Assembly (NCBI GenBank): GCA_965261325.1
Contig: CBDHCU010000007.1
Location: forward strand, 372,001-436,000
Length of the DNA: 64,000 nt
Source: GCA-958296115 sp965261325
GTDB taxonomy: Bacteria > Chloroflexota > Dehalococcoidia > Lucifugimonadales > CAJWER01
Reading direction: 5' to 3'
Positions within the stretch are counted from its first letter, which is position 1. Every line of letters starts with the position of its first letter. This document shows positions 33,880 to 43,331 of this stretch, one piece after another. The notes beneath the pieces are model-generated. The model saw only the letters and a program-made list of their open reading frames with translations. It did not search any database and was not told where the DNA came from. Position numbers and translations under genes: made by a program.

Positions 33880-34290
33880 ATGGGCAAAGCCTTACGACCA
33901 GAGCACATTAGTTTCTTTACTGCCCGGATGAATGATCACACCCGAGTTAGGGCTTGGGAACCCATCGCGAACCGGCACGAATATCTGTTCAGGATCAGAC
34001 GTACTCTATCTGGGTCCCAGAGCGACGTGATCGTCCATCTGACCGACACCTATCGCTACGGCCTTGCAGAATTCTTCGCTCGTCCCAAAGAGATTCGAGC
34101 CGGTTCATACGTAGTGATCGGCATGCCCCATGCAGACGCCGCTCCCGAAGTGATCGAGAAAGCGAGGGAACACCGCATAGGAATCGGCCACATACGCAAG
34201 TTCATGGGTGCTCTGAACTACAAGAACATCTGGGAGTATATGACTGTAGACGAACGGCGGCGGAAAGAAGAGGAACAACAGCACAGATAG
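33880..34290 (+). CDS. Partner of the nucleotidyltransferase, unknown family
   Basis: A 136-residue soluble protein. Visible blocks are EYLFRIRRTL, SDVIVHLTDTYRYGLAEFF, SYVVIGMPHADA and IGIGHIRKFMGAL. The alternation suggests an alpha/beta fold; SDVIVHLTD...E could be a nuclease-type core, but the motif is incomplete. The C-terminus is charged. Close spacing with the preceding gene and shared lower GC suggest a two-gene module. I do not recognise the family. Confidence 0.6.
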   Translation: MGKALRPEHISFFTARMNDHTRVRAWEPIANRHEYLFRIRRTLSGSQSDVIVHLTDTYRYGLAEFFARPKEIRAGSYVVIGMPHADAAPEVIEKAREHRIGIGHIRKFMGALNYKNIWEYMTVDERRRKEEEQQHR

Positions 34291-34514
34291 TCGTAAGCCG
34301 GTACCTGTCACCATGATTCCTGCAGTGGGGAGTCTTCACTTCTCCCTCCCGAGTTCTTTCAGCGCTCCCTTACGAAAGTTCATGCGAGTCCCGTGCGCTC
34401 GCCCCATGTTGCTTCAGTGAGAGACATCTGCAGAGCCTCATAGGGAAAGAGTGAAGTGGCTAACTGCTGCTATCGTACAGGAATAATTGTCTAGCGGTCA
34501 TCACGCACGTCTTC

Positions 34515-36665
34515 TTACCGAAGCAGCATGATCTTGAAGTCCTCGAACTGGGTGGATTTGCCTACTACACCATCGCTCGTGAAGTATGTCGAAACAGCAG
34601 ACACACTTCCAGCATCCGTCAGTCCGCTCAAGTCCAGGCCTGCGACATACTTTCCGTTAACAAACAGTGCGCCTTCACCTCCAATGACAATGACCTGGAT
34701 ATGATTGCTGTCGTATGCGCCAGTCGCGATGGCGGCAGAGGATCCGGTTCCAAGACTCCGGTGTTCACCGTCTCCAATTCGCAGGATGTGATACCACCTG
34801 CCTGCCTGAGTAATCACGACGGTATGAAAAGCGTTATCAGGATGTGACGGCGCCCATCGGAACAGAAAACCACTACTCCAACTACCGGTCTGTGATGCAT
34901 AGGGGTTGAAGAAACGGGCCTCGATAATACCGTCAACCAATGATAAGTCAGCGGTGTATGCATCGATCTGGCCTGTGTCGGGTATACGGTGCTCGATGGA
35001 GCCATTCATCCGTTCGAAACTTGGGGTTGATTGAATCGGCGTGATCTTGAAGTCCTCAAACTGCGTTGACTTCCCTTCTACGCCGTCACCAGCGAAGTAC
35101 CCTACGATTGCATACACGCCCCCAGCATCCATCACTTCGCTCAAGTCTAGAGTTGTGACAAACTCCCCGTTCACAAACAGCGTGCCTGTCTCGCCACTAA
35201 CGATGACGCGAATGAGATTGCTGTCATATGCGCCGGTCGCGATGGCGGCAGAGAAGCCGTTTCCTACTTGTTGATCGTTGGAAGCGTCACCCGTGCGGAG
35301 GTAGTGATACCAGTCTCCACTTTGGGTAACAAAGACGGTGTGCAACTGGCTAGGTCCAGTCCGGAATAGAAAGCCGCTGCCCCAACGGCCAGTCTCTGGA
35401 GAGTAAGGATTGAAGAATCGGGCCTCGCTGATTCCGTCCTCTAGCGTCACATTGGCCTCGTAGGTGTCGATCTTACCATCGTCGGGATCATGTTCTATGG
35501 AGCCGTCCACCGGGCCGAAACTACCTACTGGAGTTGGGCGCGGCGGCGGAGTTGGAGTCCGAGTCGGTGTCGGCGTAGGAAGCGCATTCGCCTCAGCGAT
35601 CATGATTTTCAAGCGTTCAGACAAGATGCTGTAGTGGATAGCGAAATTAAGGCCCTCCGAGATGTCCTTCCGCATGCCAGACGTGTTCATACCCACGACT
35701 CGTCCGTTCATGTCCAGCAATGGGCCGCCACTGTTACCGGGGTTGACGGCCGCATCGGTCTGCACGTAGTTGATGCCATTCAACAACTGGAAGGCCGACA
35801 CCACACCAGTCGAAATCGTCATGTTCTCCAGTCCATCAGTTCCGAAGGGGTAGCCAAGGGCTACTACATCCTCACCAATACGGGCTGAAATTGCAAAGCG
35901 CAGGATTGGCTGGTGTCCTCTATCAATCTTGACCAAAGCGATGTCCCGCTTGGTATCCCGTTTGACAACCTTGCCGGAAGTCCTGAGTCCGCCGTCGAGC
36001 ACAACGGTTAGGTCTGTCGTCCCTTTGACGACATGGTCATTCGTGAGGATGTAACCGGTCGAGTCTACCACGAATCCAGATCCGCTACCGGTGCTCCCAA
36101 CGATGTGAACAACACTCTTCCTTGCTTGGTCTACCACATCGGAGATCGACGTCTCGGGCGTGGGAGTAGGCGGGAGCGTATTCGTTGGTATGGGAGTGTG
36201 TGTGGCAGTCGGTGTAGGTGAAGCGGTGGGCGTAGACGTGTTCGTGGGCGTGTAGGTTGGAGTAGGTGTTGGGGTGGGCGTGTAGGTTGAAGTGGGCTTA
36301 GGTGTGTACGTCGGAGTCGGTATAGGCGTGTAACTGGGCAGGGGAGTATGAGTGGAAAGCGGGGTATAGGTGGCCTGTGGAGTGGCTGTGGGTAACGACG
36401 TCGCGGTTGGTGTGCTGGTCGGAATTGGAGTGGATGTCTCTGTGGGAGTGGGTGCGAACGTCGGCGCTGCTAGAGCAACCATCGTTGCCGCGACACCTGC
36501 CTGGATTTCAACTGCCCTGGCAGCTTCGTCGGCCTGCTTCTCGGCGATCCTCGCTTCGACTGTCGCCTCTATATCCGGGGTTTCTTCGTTACACGCGATC
36601 AGGACCACGAGAACCATTGTGACAACTACGCCCGTGGCTATTCTCACGTGAAGCATGTCTGGCAA
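34515..36665 (-). CDS. HtrA-like serine protease lipoprotein with duplicated C-terminal domain
   Basis: A 716-residue protein. The N-terminus has a hydrophobic segment ending in a lipobox (VLIAC), so it is probably lipid-anchored outside the cell. A long Pro/Thr linker (about residues 68-170) leads to a trypsin-like domain with His in TNDHVV (about 210), Asp in RDIALVKI (about 241) and Ser in NPGNSGGPL (about 310). No PDZ domain follows. Instead, two copies of a ~150-residue beta-sandwich-like domain, each ending in GKSTQFEDFKI, occupy residues 390-716. These may bind glycans or peptides. It is an unusual architecture for HtrA. Confidence 0.85.
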   Translation of the reverse strand: MPDMLHVRIATGVVVTMVLVVLIACNEETPDIEATVEARIAEKQADEAARAVEIQAGVAATMVALAAPTFAPTPTETSTPIPTSTPTATSLPTATPQATYTPLSTHTPLPSYTPIPTPTYTPKPTSTYTPTPTPTPTYTPTNTSTPTASPTPTATHTPIPTNTLPPTPTPETSISDVVDQARKSVVHIVGSTGSGSGFVVDSTGYILTNDHVVKGTTDLTVVLDGGLRTSGKVVKRDTKRDIALVKIDRGHQPILRFAISARIGEDVVALGYPFGTDGLENMTISTGVVSAFQLLNGINYVQTDAAVNPGNSGGPLLDMNGRVVGMNTSGMRKDISEGLNFAIHYSILSERLKIMIAEANALPTPTPTRTPTPPPRPTPVGSFGPVDGSIEHDPDDGKIDTYEANVTLEDGISEARFFNPYSPETGRWGSGFLFRTGPSQLHTVFVTQSGDWYHYLRTGDASNDQQVGNGFSAAIATGAYDSNLIRVIVSGETGTLFVNGEFVTTLDLSEVMDAGGVYAIVGYFAGDGVEGKSTQFEDFKITPIQSTPSFERMNGSIEHRIPDTGQIDAYTADLSLVDGIIEARFFNPYASQTGSWSSGFLFRWAPSHPDNAFHTVVITQAGRWYHILRIGDGEHRSLGTGSSAAIATGAYDSNHIQVIVIGGEGALFVNGKYVAGLDLSGLTDAGSVSAVSTYFTSDGVVGKSTQFEDFKIMLLR

Positions 36666-36688
36666 CTAGGCCACACCCGCGACCCCGG

Positions 36689-37444
36689 CTACCCCCGGCC
36701 GATGTAGGGCATGTCAGTCGCCATGATCGTGATGAACTGGACGTTTGTGTCCAGCGGCAGGTTCGACATGTACACGACTGTGGAGGCGACGTGCTCGACG
36801 TCGAACGTCGACTCCACCTTCATCGAGCCGTCGGCCTGCGGCGTGCCAGCCTGCATCCGGTCCGTCATGTCCGTGGCGGCGTTGCCGATATCTATCTGGC
36901 CGCACGCGATGTTGTACTTGCGGCCGTCCAGCGAGGTCGACTTGGTCAGGCCGGTGATCGCGTGTTTGGTGGACGTGTAGGGGGCCGAGTCCGGGCGCGG
37001 CACGTGGGCCGAGATCGAGCCATTGTTGATGATCCGGCCGCCCATCGGCTCCTGGGCCTTCATGATCTTGATCGCTTCCTGGGTGCAGAGGAACGTCCCC
37101 GTCAGGTTCGTATCGACCACCCGCTGCCAGTCCTCGTAGGGCAGGTCTTCCATGGGCACCTTGGCCGCTCCGTGGCCGGCGTTGTTGAACAGCACGTCCA
37201 GCCGGCCGAACGCCTCCGTCGTCCTGGCGAACAGCCCGCGGACCGACTCGGGGTTTCCGACGTCCGTCTGGACGGCCAGGATGGGCGCGCCAGCGCCGGC
37301 CTCCTCTACCGTCTCCTCCAATGGCTCCATTCGCCGCCCCGCTATGACGACGGAGTAGCCGTCTCGCAGCAGCGCCAGCGCCGAATGCTTGCCGATCCCC
37401 GTCCCTCCCCCTGTAACGATAGCGACCCGTCCGTTCGAGCTCAT
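36689..37444 (-). CDS. SDR-family oxidoreductase
   Basis: A 251-residue NAD(P)-dependent short-chain dehydrogenase. It has the nucleotide motif TGGGTGIGKHS (about residue 11), NNAGHG, and the catalytic Ser...YTSTK (about residue 156). The reading frame is open to 37504, but the ATG at 37444 with AGGAG upstream is preferred, since the extra residues do not belong to the fold. The substrate is unknown. The cinA-like gene lies 40 nt upstream on the same strand. Confidence 0.85.
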   Translation of the reverse strand: MSSNGRVAIVTGGGTGIGKHSALALLRDGYSVVIAGRRMEPLEETVEEAGAGAPILAVQTDVGNPESVRGLFARTTEAFGRLDVLFNNAGHGAAKVPMEDLPYEDWQRVVDTNLTGTFLCTQEAIKIMKAQEPMGGRIINNGSISAHVPRPDSAPYTSTKHAITGLTKSTSLDGRKYNIACGQIDIGNAATDMTDRMQAGTPQADGSMKVESTFDVEHVASTVVYMSNLPLDTNVQFITIMATDMPYIGRG

Positions 37445-37484
37445 CTGTAGCATCTCCTGGTCATGAGTTGTCGCGGTTTCAGTT

Positions 37485-37973
37485 TTAACCAGCGTCCTTG
37501 ACACACTGCTCCAGCAGATCCAGCGCCGCCCTGGCGAACGTCCACATGTTCCCCTCGCGGTCGGCGACTCCAGTCTCCAGGGTGATCGCCGCCTCGACCG
37601 GCCCCGCCACCGCGATGCAGGAGTGTCCCGGGCCGTCTCCGTACCGGTTCCCCGTCGGCCCGCTGGCGCCCGTTTCCGCGAGGCCCCAGGTTGCGCCGAG
37701 CAGCTCCCGCGCGGTCCGGGCGTTCAGCAGCGCGTACTCCTCCGTGCTGGCCCTCAGGCCCTCCATCACTTCGTCGGGCACGCGCAGCAGCCCCCGTTGG
37801 GCTGTCCTGGTGTAGACGACGGCGCCGCCTACGAAGTACGCGGATGCGCCCGGCGCCGCCAGCAGCGCGGCGGACACAAGCCCTCCCGCAGACGACTCCA
37901 CGACGGCGACGGTCTGCCCGCGTTCCTTGAGCAGCGCGCCAGCCGCCTCAGCCAGCGAGCGGAGGTCTTCCAT
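37485..37973 (-). CDS. CinA-like nicotinamide-nucleotide amidohydrolase domain protein
   Basis: A 162-residue protein matching the stand-alone C-terminal domain of CinA (PncC), which deamidates nicotinamide mononucleotide. Typical segments are VAVVESSAGGLVSAALL and GLAETGASGPTGNRYG. The ATG at 37973 gives the usual length; the open frame continues upstream but without similarity. It is probably co-transcribed with the SDR gene downstream. Enzymatic role is inferred from the family. Confidence 0.8.
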   Translation of the reverse strand: MEDLRSLAEAAGALLKERGQTVAVVESSAGGLVSAALLAAPGASAYFVGGAVVYTRTAQRGLLRVPDEVMEGLRASTEEYALLNARTARELLGATWGLAETGASGPTGNRYGDGPGHSCIAVAGPVEAAITLETGVADREGNMWTFARAALDLLEQCVKDAG

Positions 37974-38142
37974 GTGCTGTTCGGCTCCCTTCGAGGTCGG
38001 GACGCCCGCCACCTTACCATAGGTCCGCGCACGGGCTCTATGATGCACGGGCCCTATAATGTTCGAGACCTCTGTACTGAGGCCATCCATCATTTCCAGT
38101 AGATGCCAAGGCTCATAGTCCGACGTTCTTAGAGAAAAAAAC

Positions 38143-39122
38143 ATGACCGCTTCCCGACACAAGGTGCTGATCGTAGCCAGCCAGCGGGTGCGCGACGAGA
38201 GTCTCCTGCCTGCGGACCTGGACCGGCTCTCCGAGATTGCCGACTGGGAGTGGCTGCACCTGGAGGGCGGTGTCTCGTTCGGCCCGAATGAGGACCCCGA
38301 CGCCATCGGACAGCTGAACGAGAATGTCGGCGACGTCGACTGCATCGTAGTGTCCCACGGCTCCCCGTTGATCAGCGCCGAGGTCATGGACCGCGCCCCC
38401 AACCTCAAGATCGTCGGCGAGCTGGAGGGCGACAGGTTCGCCTACCGCATCGACGTGGAGGCCGCCTGGGAGCGCGGCATCCGCACCGTCGATACGACCC
38501 ACGGCTCCTCCTATCCGGTTGCCGAATGGGCACTCGCCATGATTCTCATATCGCTCCGCAATGCGGGAGCAAGGTTCAGGAGCATCCTCGCGGGAGAGGC
38601 CCCCCAGACCGACTACGACGATTTCGGATACCTCCACGGCGAGCTGACCGGCAAGCGGGTTGGGCTCATCGGGTGCGGCCACATCGGGCGCAGGCTGGTC
38701 AAGTACCTGGAGCCGTTCGAGGTGGACATCCGCGTCTACGATCCCTACCTGGCCAGCGAGATGCCGGACGCGATAGGCGTCGTGAAGACCTCGCTCGAGA
38801 ACGTACTCTCCAAGTCCGACGTCATCGTCTGCCTGGCCCCCCTCACTCCCGCCACAGCGGGAATGATCGGCCGGCGCGAGCTGGACATGATTCCCTCCAG
38901 CTCGGTGTCGTGAACGTGTCGCGCGGGGCGATTGTCGACAGCGACGCCCTCATAGCTCGCCTGAAGCGCGGGGACATCGTCGCGGGGCTGGACGTGTTCG
39001 ATCCGGAGCCAATTCCACCGGACAGCGAGATCATCGGGCTCCCCAACACCTTCCTGAGCCCTCACATCGCGGGCGTGACGCTGGCCAGCTACCAGCGCTT
39101 CTTCACCCTGATGGTCGACGAG
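38143..39122 (+). pseudogene. Broken D-2-hydroxyacid dehydrogenase
   Basis: The first frame (38143-38913) has the NAD-binding motif GKRVGLIGCGHIGRRLV and ends at a TGA after LDMIPSS. One base later in register, the protein continues as VVNVSRGAIVDSDALIARL, GLDVFDPEPIP and LSPHIAGVTLASY. A one-base loss near 38900 therefore breaks the gene. The normal last 20-30 residues are missing, because the 293-bp repeat element begins at 39123, right after VDEL. Both lesions make activity unlikely. A TATAAT box lies at 38055-38060, upstream. Confidence 0.85.
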
Positions 39123-39415
39123 CTAGGTTGTGTTGACTTTACGAGCGCAGCGAGGAATCTAATACCAATTAGGTGTGATGCCGCCATATATCCATGAACT
39201 TGGTACTATGCTCTTCGACAGGATCAGGGTAGGTCTACGCCAGTGACCGGGGAAGGCGGGTTACAAACCCGCCGCTACGATTTGAATTGATGGCGTGGTC
39301 ACAATGAATTGGTATAAGAACCTTGCACTGAGGCTGCCATCTTAGATTCTTCACTCCGCTCCGCTCCGTTCAGAATGACATGACTGGGGGCCGCTCGAAT
39401 GTCAACACAGCCTAG
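39123..39415. repeat. MITE-like element truncating the dehydrogenase gene
   Basis: Ends are CTAGGTTGTGTTGAC (39123) and GTCAACACAGCCTAG (39401-39415), inverted repeats with 14 of 15 matches. The CTAG at both outer ends may be a 4-bp target duplication, as made by some IS5-group elements. Further inside, GCGCAGCGAGGAATCT pairs imperfectly with AGATTCTTCACTCCGCT. A second element (39163-39314) is nested inside. Confidence 0.7.
39163..39314. repeat. MITE family A, nested copy
   Basis: 152 bp bounded by TACCAATT and AATTGGTA and flanked on both sides by TAA (39160-39162 and 39315-39317). The ends match the copies at 46685 and 48416. Insertion inside the 293-bp element shows it came later. Confidence 0.75.
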
Positions 39416-39504
39416 TACTGCTTCAATCTAAATATGACAGAACCCTCGGATTGCCGTCATTCCCGCGAAAAGCCTGCCCCGTACTCGATACGGGGCGGGA
39501 ACCC
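39412..39504. repeat. Repeat family C, copy 1
   Basis: Begins CTAGTACTGCTTCAATCTAA, followed by ATATGACAGAACCCTCGGAT and a CCCGCGAA/CGGGAA palindrome. Its left end abuts the 293-bp element. The same left half occurs at 58307. Confidence 0.7.
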
Positions 39505-40192
39505 AGAGGGGCGGGGGGCTGGACGTTCGCCAAAACTACCTTGAATCGATACTAGAGCGATTCTTCCGAGGAGATGAGCCGCTCTTCGATCTGACCCCGA
39601 GGTCGCTGGCGAACCGGCGAGGATCGGCAACACCCCAGGACTGAGCGTCCACGCACGCCGGCGCTACGTGGAAGCACATCGGGCCAGGCCCTACCGCCGC
39701 CTTTCCAGCAGGCGAGTCAATCCATCCCTGCCAAGGCCCGTCTGTCTCGAACCCAGGATTGCCGAAAGTGTGCCTGTGGGGAAGCTTGCACCCAAATCCC
39801 CCACCTCCGTCATTCCCGCGAAGAGCCTGCCCACGAGCAGTCGGGGGCGGGAACCCATCCCCGGCAAGGTGCACAGCCATAGCCTCAGAGGCAGTCCGTC
39901 ACGCCATCCGTCCAAATTAGGTGGTGGATCTGGCTTGCAGTCGTGTCCTTGACTACCGTGACCCTAACCGTCTCCCCGAACCGCTTGGTCAGGAACAGTC
40001 CATGATTCGCACGGCGCTTCACTGACCATCCGTCCTCCATGTGAAACCTGAGTGTGAGATGCACGTAATCCGGCATCGTATCTCTCCACTCGAATGATGC
40101 CCAAGGGGGCTGAGCCTAGGTTCTCGCGCTCATGGTAACATTCGCGGTCAACATGGTTCACAATCCCCCTATGGAATCGCAAGGAGGCCGCG
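39505..40192. other. Gene-free stretch before the BNR-repeat gene
   Basis: Contains repeat family B copy 2 (39792-39955). Bases about 39540-39790 read on the minus strand as PHRHTFGNPGFETDGPWQGW and PMCFHVAPACVDAQSWGVAD, which looks like diverged coding sequence, but no start, ribosome site or family is recognisable. The last bases hold AAGGAGG, the ribosome site of the next gene. Confidence 0.5.
39792..39955. repeat. Intergenic repeat family B, copy 2
   Basis: Shares AAATCCCCCACCTCCGTCAT, the CCCGCGAAGAG...CGGGGGCGGGAA palindrome, and ATCCCCGGCAAGGTGCACAG with the copy at 58110, and the trailing ATTAGGTGGTG with the copy at 31560. Confidence 0.7.
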
Positions 40193-43100
40193 TTGAGCCT
40201 TGAACTTCGACCTGAGCATCTTCGCACCCTGAGGTGGCGCTCGATCGGGCCCCACAGAGGCGGGCGCGTCGTGGCGGTGGCGGGCGACCCCGAGGAGAGG
40301 CAGACCTTCTACTTCGGGGCCTGCGCGGGCGGAGTCTGGAAGACCACCGACGGCGGCGCTTACTGGCGCAACGTGTCCGACGGCTTCTTCGGCGCCTCCG
40401 CCATCGGAGCGCTCGCAGTCGCCGATGCCGATCCCTCAATCGTATACGCGGGCACGGGCGAGGCGTGCATCCGCAGCAACGTCTCCCACGGCTACGGGGT
40501 CTACCGCTCCACGGACGCCGGGGCTACCTGGAAGCACATAGGCCTCGACGATACGCGGCACATATCACGGGTGCGCGTGGACCCGCGCGACCCCGACCGT
40601 CTCTACGTCGCGGCGCTCGGACACGCCTTCGGCCCGAACACGCAGCGGGGCGTCTTCCGATCCACGGACGGCGGCGGCACCTGGGAGCGCGTCCTGTTCA
40701 GGAGCGAGAGGGCCGGCGCGATAGACTTGTCCATGGACCCGCGCAACCCCCGCATCCTTTACGCTGCGATGTGGCAGGCGCTGCGGACGCCGTGGAGCCT
40801 CGTCGGCGCAGGGCCGGAGAGCGGCCTGTGGCGGTCCACAGACGGCGGCGACACCTGGGCCGACCTGACCGACCGGCCCGGCATGCCCGACGGGATCAAG
40901 GGCCGGATAGGCGTCGCCGCGTCGCCGGCCCGGTCGGGGCGCGTCTGGGCCATCGTAGAGGCCGAGGACGGCGTCCTGCTGCTCTCGGACGACGGCGGCG
41001 ACACGTGGGAGCGAGTCAACGACAGCACCATCGTCAGGCAGAGGCCCTTCTACCACCACCACATCTTCGCCCACCCCACTAGGGAGGACACCATGTGGAC
41101 TCTCCCGATACAGGCGTGGAGGTCGGACGACGCAGGGCGGTCGTTCACCATGATGACGACCCCGCACAGCGACAACCACGACCTGTGGATCGACCCGCGC
41201 GACCCCCAGCGAATGGTAGAGGGGAACGACGGCGGCGCGTGCGTCTCCTTCGACGGCGGCGACACGTGGTCGACGATATACAACCAGCCGACCGCCCAGT
41301 TCTACCACGCCGCAGTCGACACCCGGCATCCATACCGTGTCTACGCCACCCAGCAGGACAACAGCGCGATCAGCACCCCCAGCAGGTCGGCCAAGGGCGC
41401 GATCCCATTCTCCGACAGCTATCCCGTGGGGCCCTCAGAGAGCGGGTACATCGCCGTGCGCCCCGACAACCCCGACATCGTCTACTCGGGCGCGATCGGC
41501 AGCGCGCCGGGAGGCGGGGGCGCGCTCCTGAGGTACAACCATGCCACGGGCGAGTCGCGGATCATCACCGTGTGGCCGGAGATGTCGTACGGGCTGGGCG
41601 CGCGGGACATGCGCTACCGTTTCCAGTGGACCTTCCCGATAGTCATTTCGCCCCACGACCCCAACGTGCTGTACGCGGCCGGCAACAGGATCTTCCGCTC
41701 CACCGACGAGGGCACGACCTGGGAGGCGATGTCGCCGGACCTGACGCGCAACGACCCCGACAAGGGTGAGCCGGGCGGCGGCCCGATCAGCCGCGACGTG
41801 TCGGGCGCGGAGGTCTACTGCACCATATTCTCGTTCGCCGAGTCCCCCCATACCCCCGGCGAGTTCTGGGCGGGCTCCGACGACGGCCTCGTCCACGTTT
41901 CCCGTGACTCCGGCGCTACGTGGGACGACATCACGCCCCCGGGCCTACCGGAGTGGGCGACCGTGAGCATGATCGACCTGTCCCCCCACGACCCCGACAC
42001 GGCCTGGCTCGCGGCGTGGAACTACAAGCTAGACGACTACTCCCCGTACCTGTACCGGACGCGCGACGGCGGAAGGAGCTGGCAGTCGATAGCGGCAGGG
42101 ATCCCTGAAGGGGAGTTCGTGCGCGTCGTCAGGGAAGACCCGGCGCGTCCGGGCCTGCTCTACGCCGGTACCGAGACGGGGGTATACGTGTCGCCGGACG
42201 CGGGTTCCTCGTGGCAACCCCTCCAACTGAACCTGCCCGTCGCGCCCATACACGACCTCCTGGTCAAGGATGGCGACCTGGTGGCCGCGACCCACGGCAG
42301 GTCCTTCTGGATACTCGACGACCTTACGCCGCTCCATGGGCTGACGGACGATGCGACTGGCGGGGACGTCCACCTGTTCGAACCCAGGCCGGCCTTCCGG
42401 GCCCTGAACATGCTGGGCAAGATCGAGCCGTTGCGGATCGGGCCGGGCAAGAACTACTGGATCGCCATAGGCGCCGCAGCCACCTTCGAGGATGTCGAGA
42501 CCCCGGACGGCGTCACGGAGCGCCGCTTCCTGGACGCGGGCCACAACCCGCCCGACGGGGCGACGATCACCTACCACATCAGGGAGGGATCGCAGGACGG
42601 CGCGGCGATCTCGTTCCTCGACGAGGAGGGCCGCGAGGTCAGGCAGTTCTCCGGTCTGCCGGCGGATGCGGGCATGAACCGCTTCGTGTGGGACATGCGC
42701 CACGAGGGCCCGCGCGAGGCCCCCGGCGACGACCAGGAGCGCCTCGTCGCCGGGCCCAGCCCGAAGGGGCCCGCGGCGGTGCCGGGTACCTACACCGTCA
42801 GGCTGGAGACGGCCGGCCGCACCCTGGAACGCGAGCTGAAGGTAGTGAAGGACCCGCGGTCCGAGGCCTCGGACGCCGACCTGCACGAACAGCTCGACCT
42901 GCTGCTCAGGCTTAGGGACAGGATCTCCGAGACCAACGACGCCATCGTCGAGCTGCGGCAGGTGAGGCGACAGGTGCGTGAGTGGGTGGACCGCGCCGAC
43001 GGGACCCCGGAAGCGGACGAGGCTGGCCGCGCCGTCATAGAGCGGCTGGACGACATCGAGAGCAGGCTCGTCGCCACCTGGCAGACGACCGAACGGGGCC

Positions 43101-43327
43101 AGATGGGCACGCCTCTCCCCAAGCTCGCCGAGGCCCTGGCCACCCTGGTAAGCGTCGTCGAGAGCGCCGACTCCGCCCCCACCAAGAGCTCCTACGAGGT
43201 GTTCGACCACCTGTCAGGGCGCACAGCCCACGAGGTCGAGTCGTTGCGTGGAGTGATCGACCGGGACATCCCAGCGTTCCTAGCCCTCGTACGCGAGACG
43301 GGCATTCCGGACATACGGACCAACTGA
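40193..43327 (+). CDS. BNR/Asp-box beta-propeller protein (sialidase-like fold)
   Basis: A 1044-residue protein. Many Asp-box motifs (KTTDGGAYW, RSTDAGATW, RSTDGGGTW, RSTDGGDTW, VSRDSGATWDD) occur from residue 50 to about 680, the signature of a VPS10/sialidase-like beta-propeller. The C-terminal third has a beta domain and then a helical bundle (LLLRLRDRISETNDAIVELR). Similar proteins are annotated as glycosyl hydrolases, but no catalytic residues can be assigned. There is no signal peptide. The TTG start at 40193 follows AAGGAGG. It stands alone. Confidence 0.85.
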   Translation: MSLELRPEHLRTLRWRSIGPHRGGRVVAVAGDPEERQTFYFGACAGGVWKTTDGGAYWRNVSDGFFGASAIGALAVADADPSIVYAGTGEACIRSNVSHGYGVYRSTDAGATWKHIGLDDTRHISRVRVDPRDPDRLYVAALGHAFGPNTQRGVFRSTDGGGTWERVLFRSERAGAIDLSMDPRNPRILYAAMWQALRTPWSLVGAGPESGLWRSTDGGDTWADLTDRPGMPDGIKGRIGVAASPARSGRVWAIVEAEDGVLLLSDDGGDTWERVNDSTIVRQRPFYHHHIFAHPTREDTMWTLPIQAWRSDDAGRSFTMMTTPHSDNHDLWIDPRDPQRMVEGNDGGACVSFDGGDTWSTIYNQPTAQFYHAAVDTRHPYRVYATQQDNSAISTPSRSAKGAIPFSDSYPVGPSESGYIAVRPDNPDIVYSGAIGSAPGGGGALLRYNHATGESRIITVWPEMSYGLGARDMRYRFQWTFPIVISPHDPNVLYAAGNRIFRSTDEGTTWEAMSPDLTRNDPDKGEPGGGPISRDVSGAEVYCTIFSFAESPHTPGEFWAGSDDGLVHVSRDSGATWDDITPPGLPEWATVSMIDLSPHDPDTAWLAAWNYKLDDYSPYLYRTRDGGRSWQSIAAGIPEGEFVRVVREDPARPGLLYAGTETGVYVSPDAGSSWQPLQLNLPVAPIHDLLVKDGDLVAATHGRSFWILDDLTPLHGLTDDATGGDVHLFEPRPAFRALNMLGKIEPLRIGPGKNYWIAIGAAATFEDVETPDGVTERRFLDAGHNPPDGATITYHIREGSQDGAAISFLDEEGREVRQFSGLPADAGMNRFVWDMRHEGPREAPGDDQERLVAGPSPKGPAAVPGTYTVRLETAGRTLERELKVVKDPRSEASDADLHEQLDLLLRLRDRISETNDAIVELRQVRRQVREWVDRADGTPEADEAGRAVIERLDDIESRLVATWQTTERGQMGTPLPKLAEALATLVSVVESADSAPTKSSYEVFDHLSGRTAHEVESLRGVIDRDIPAFLALVRETGIPDIRTN

Positions 43328-43331
43328 GCGG

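Noticed and set aside
39691..39915. Short minus-strand proteins inside repeat family B
   Set aside because: The same peptide pattern appears wherever the palindromic repeat occurs; it is a product of the repeat.
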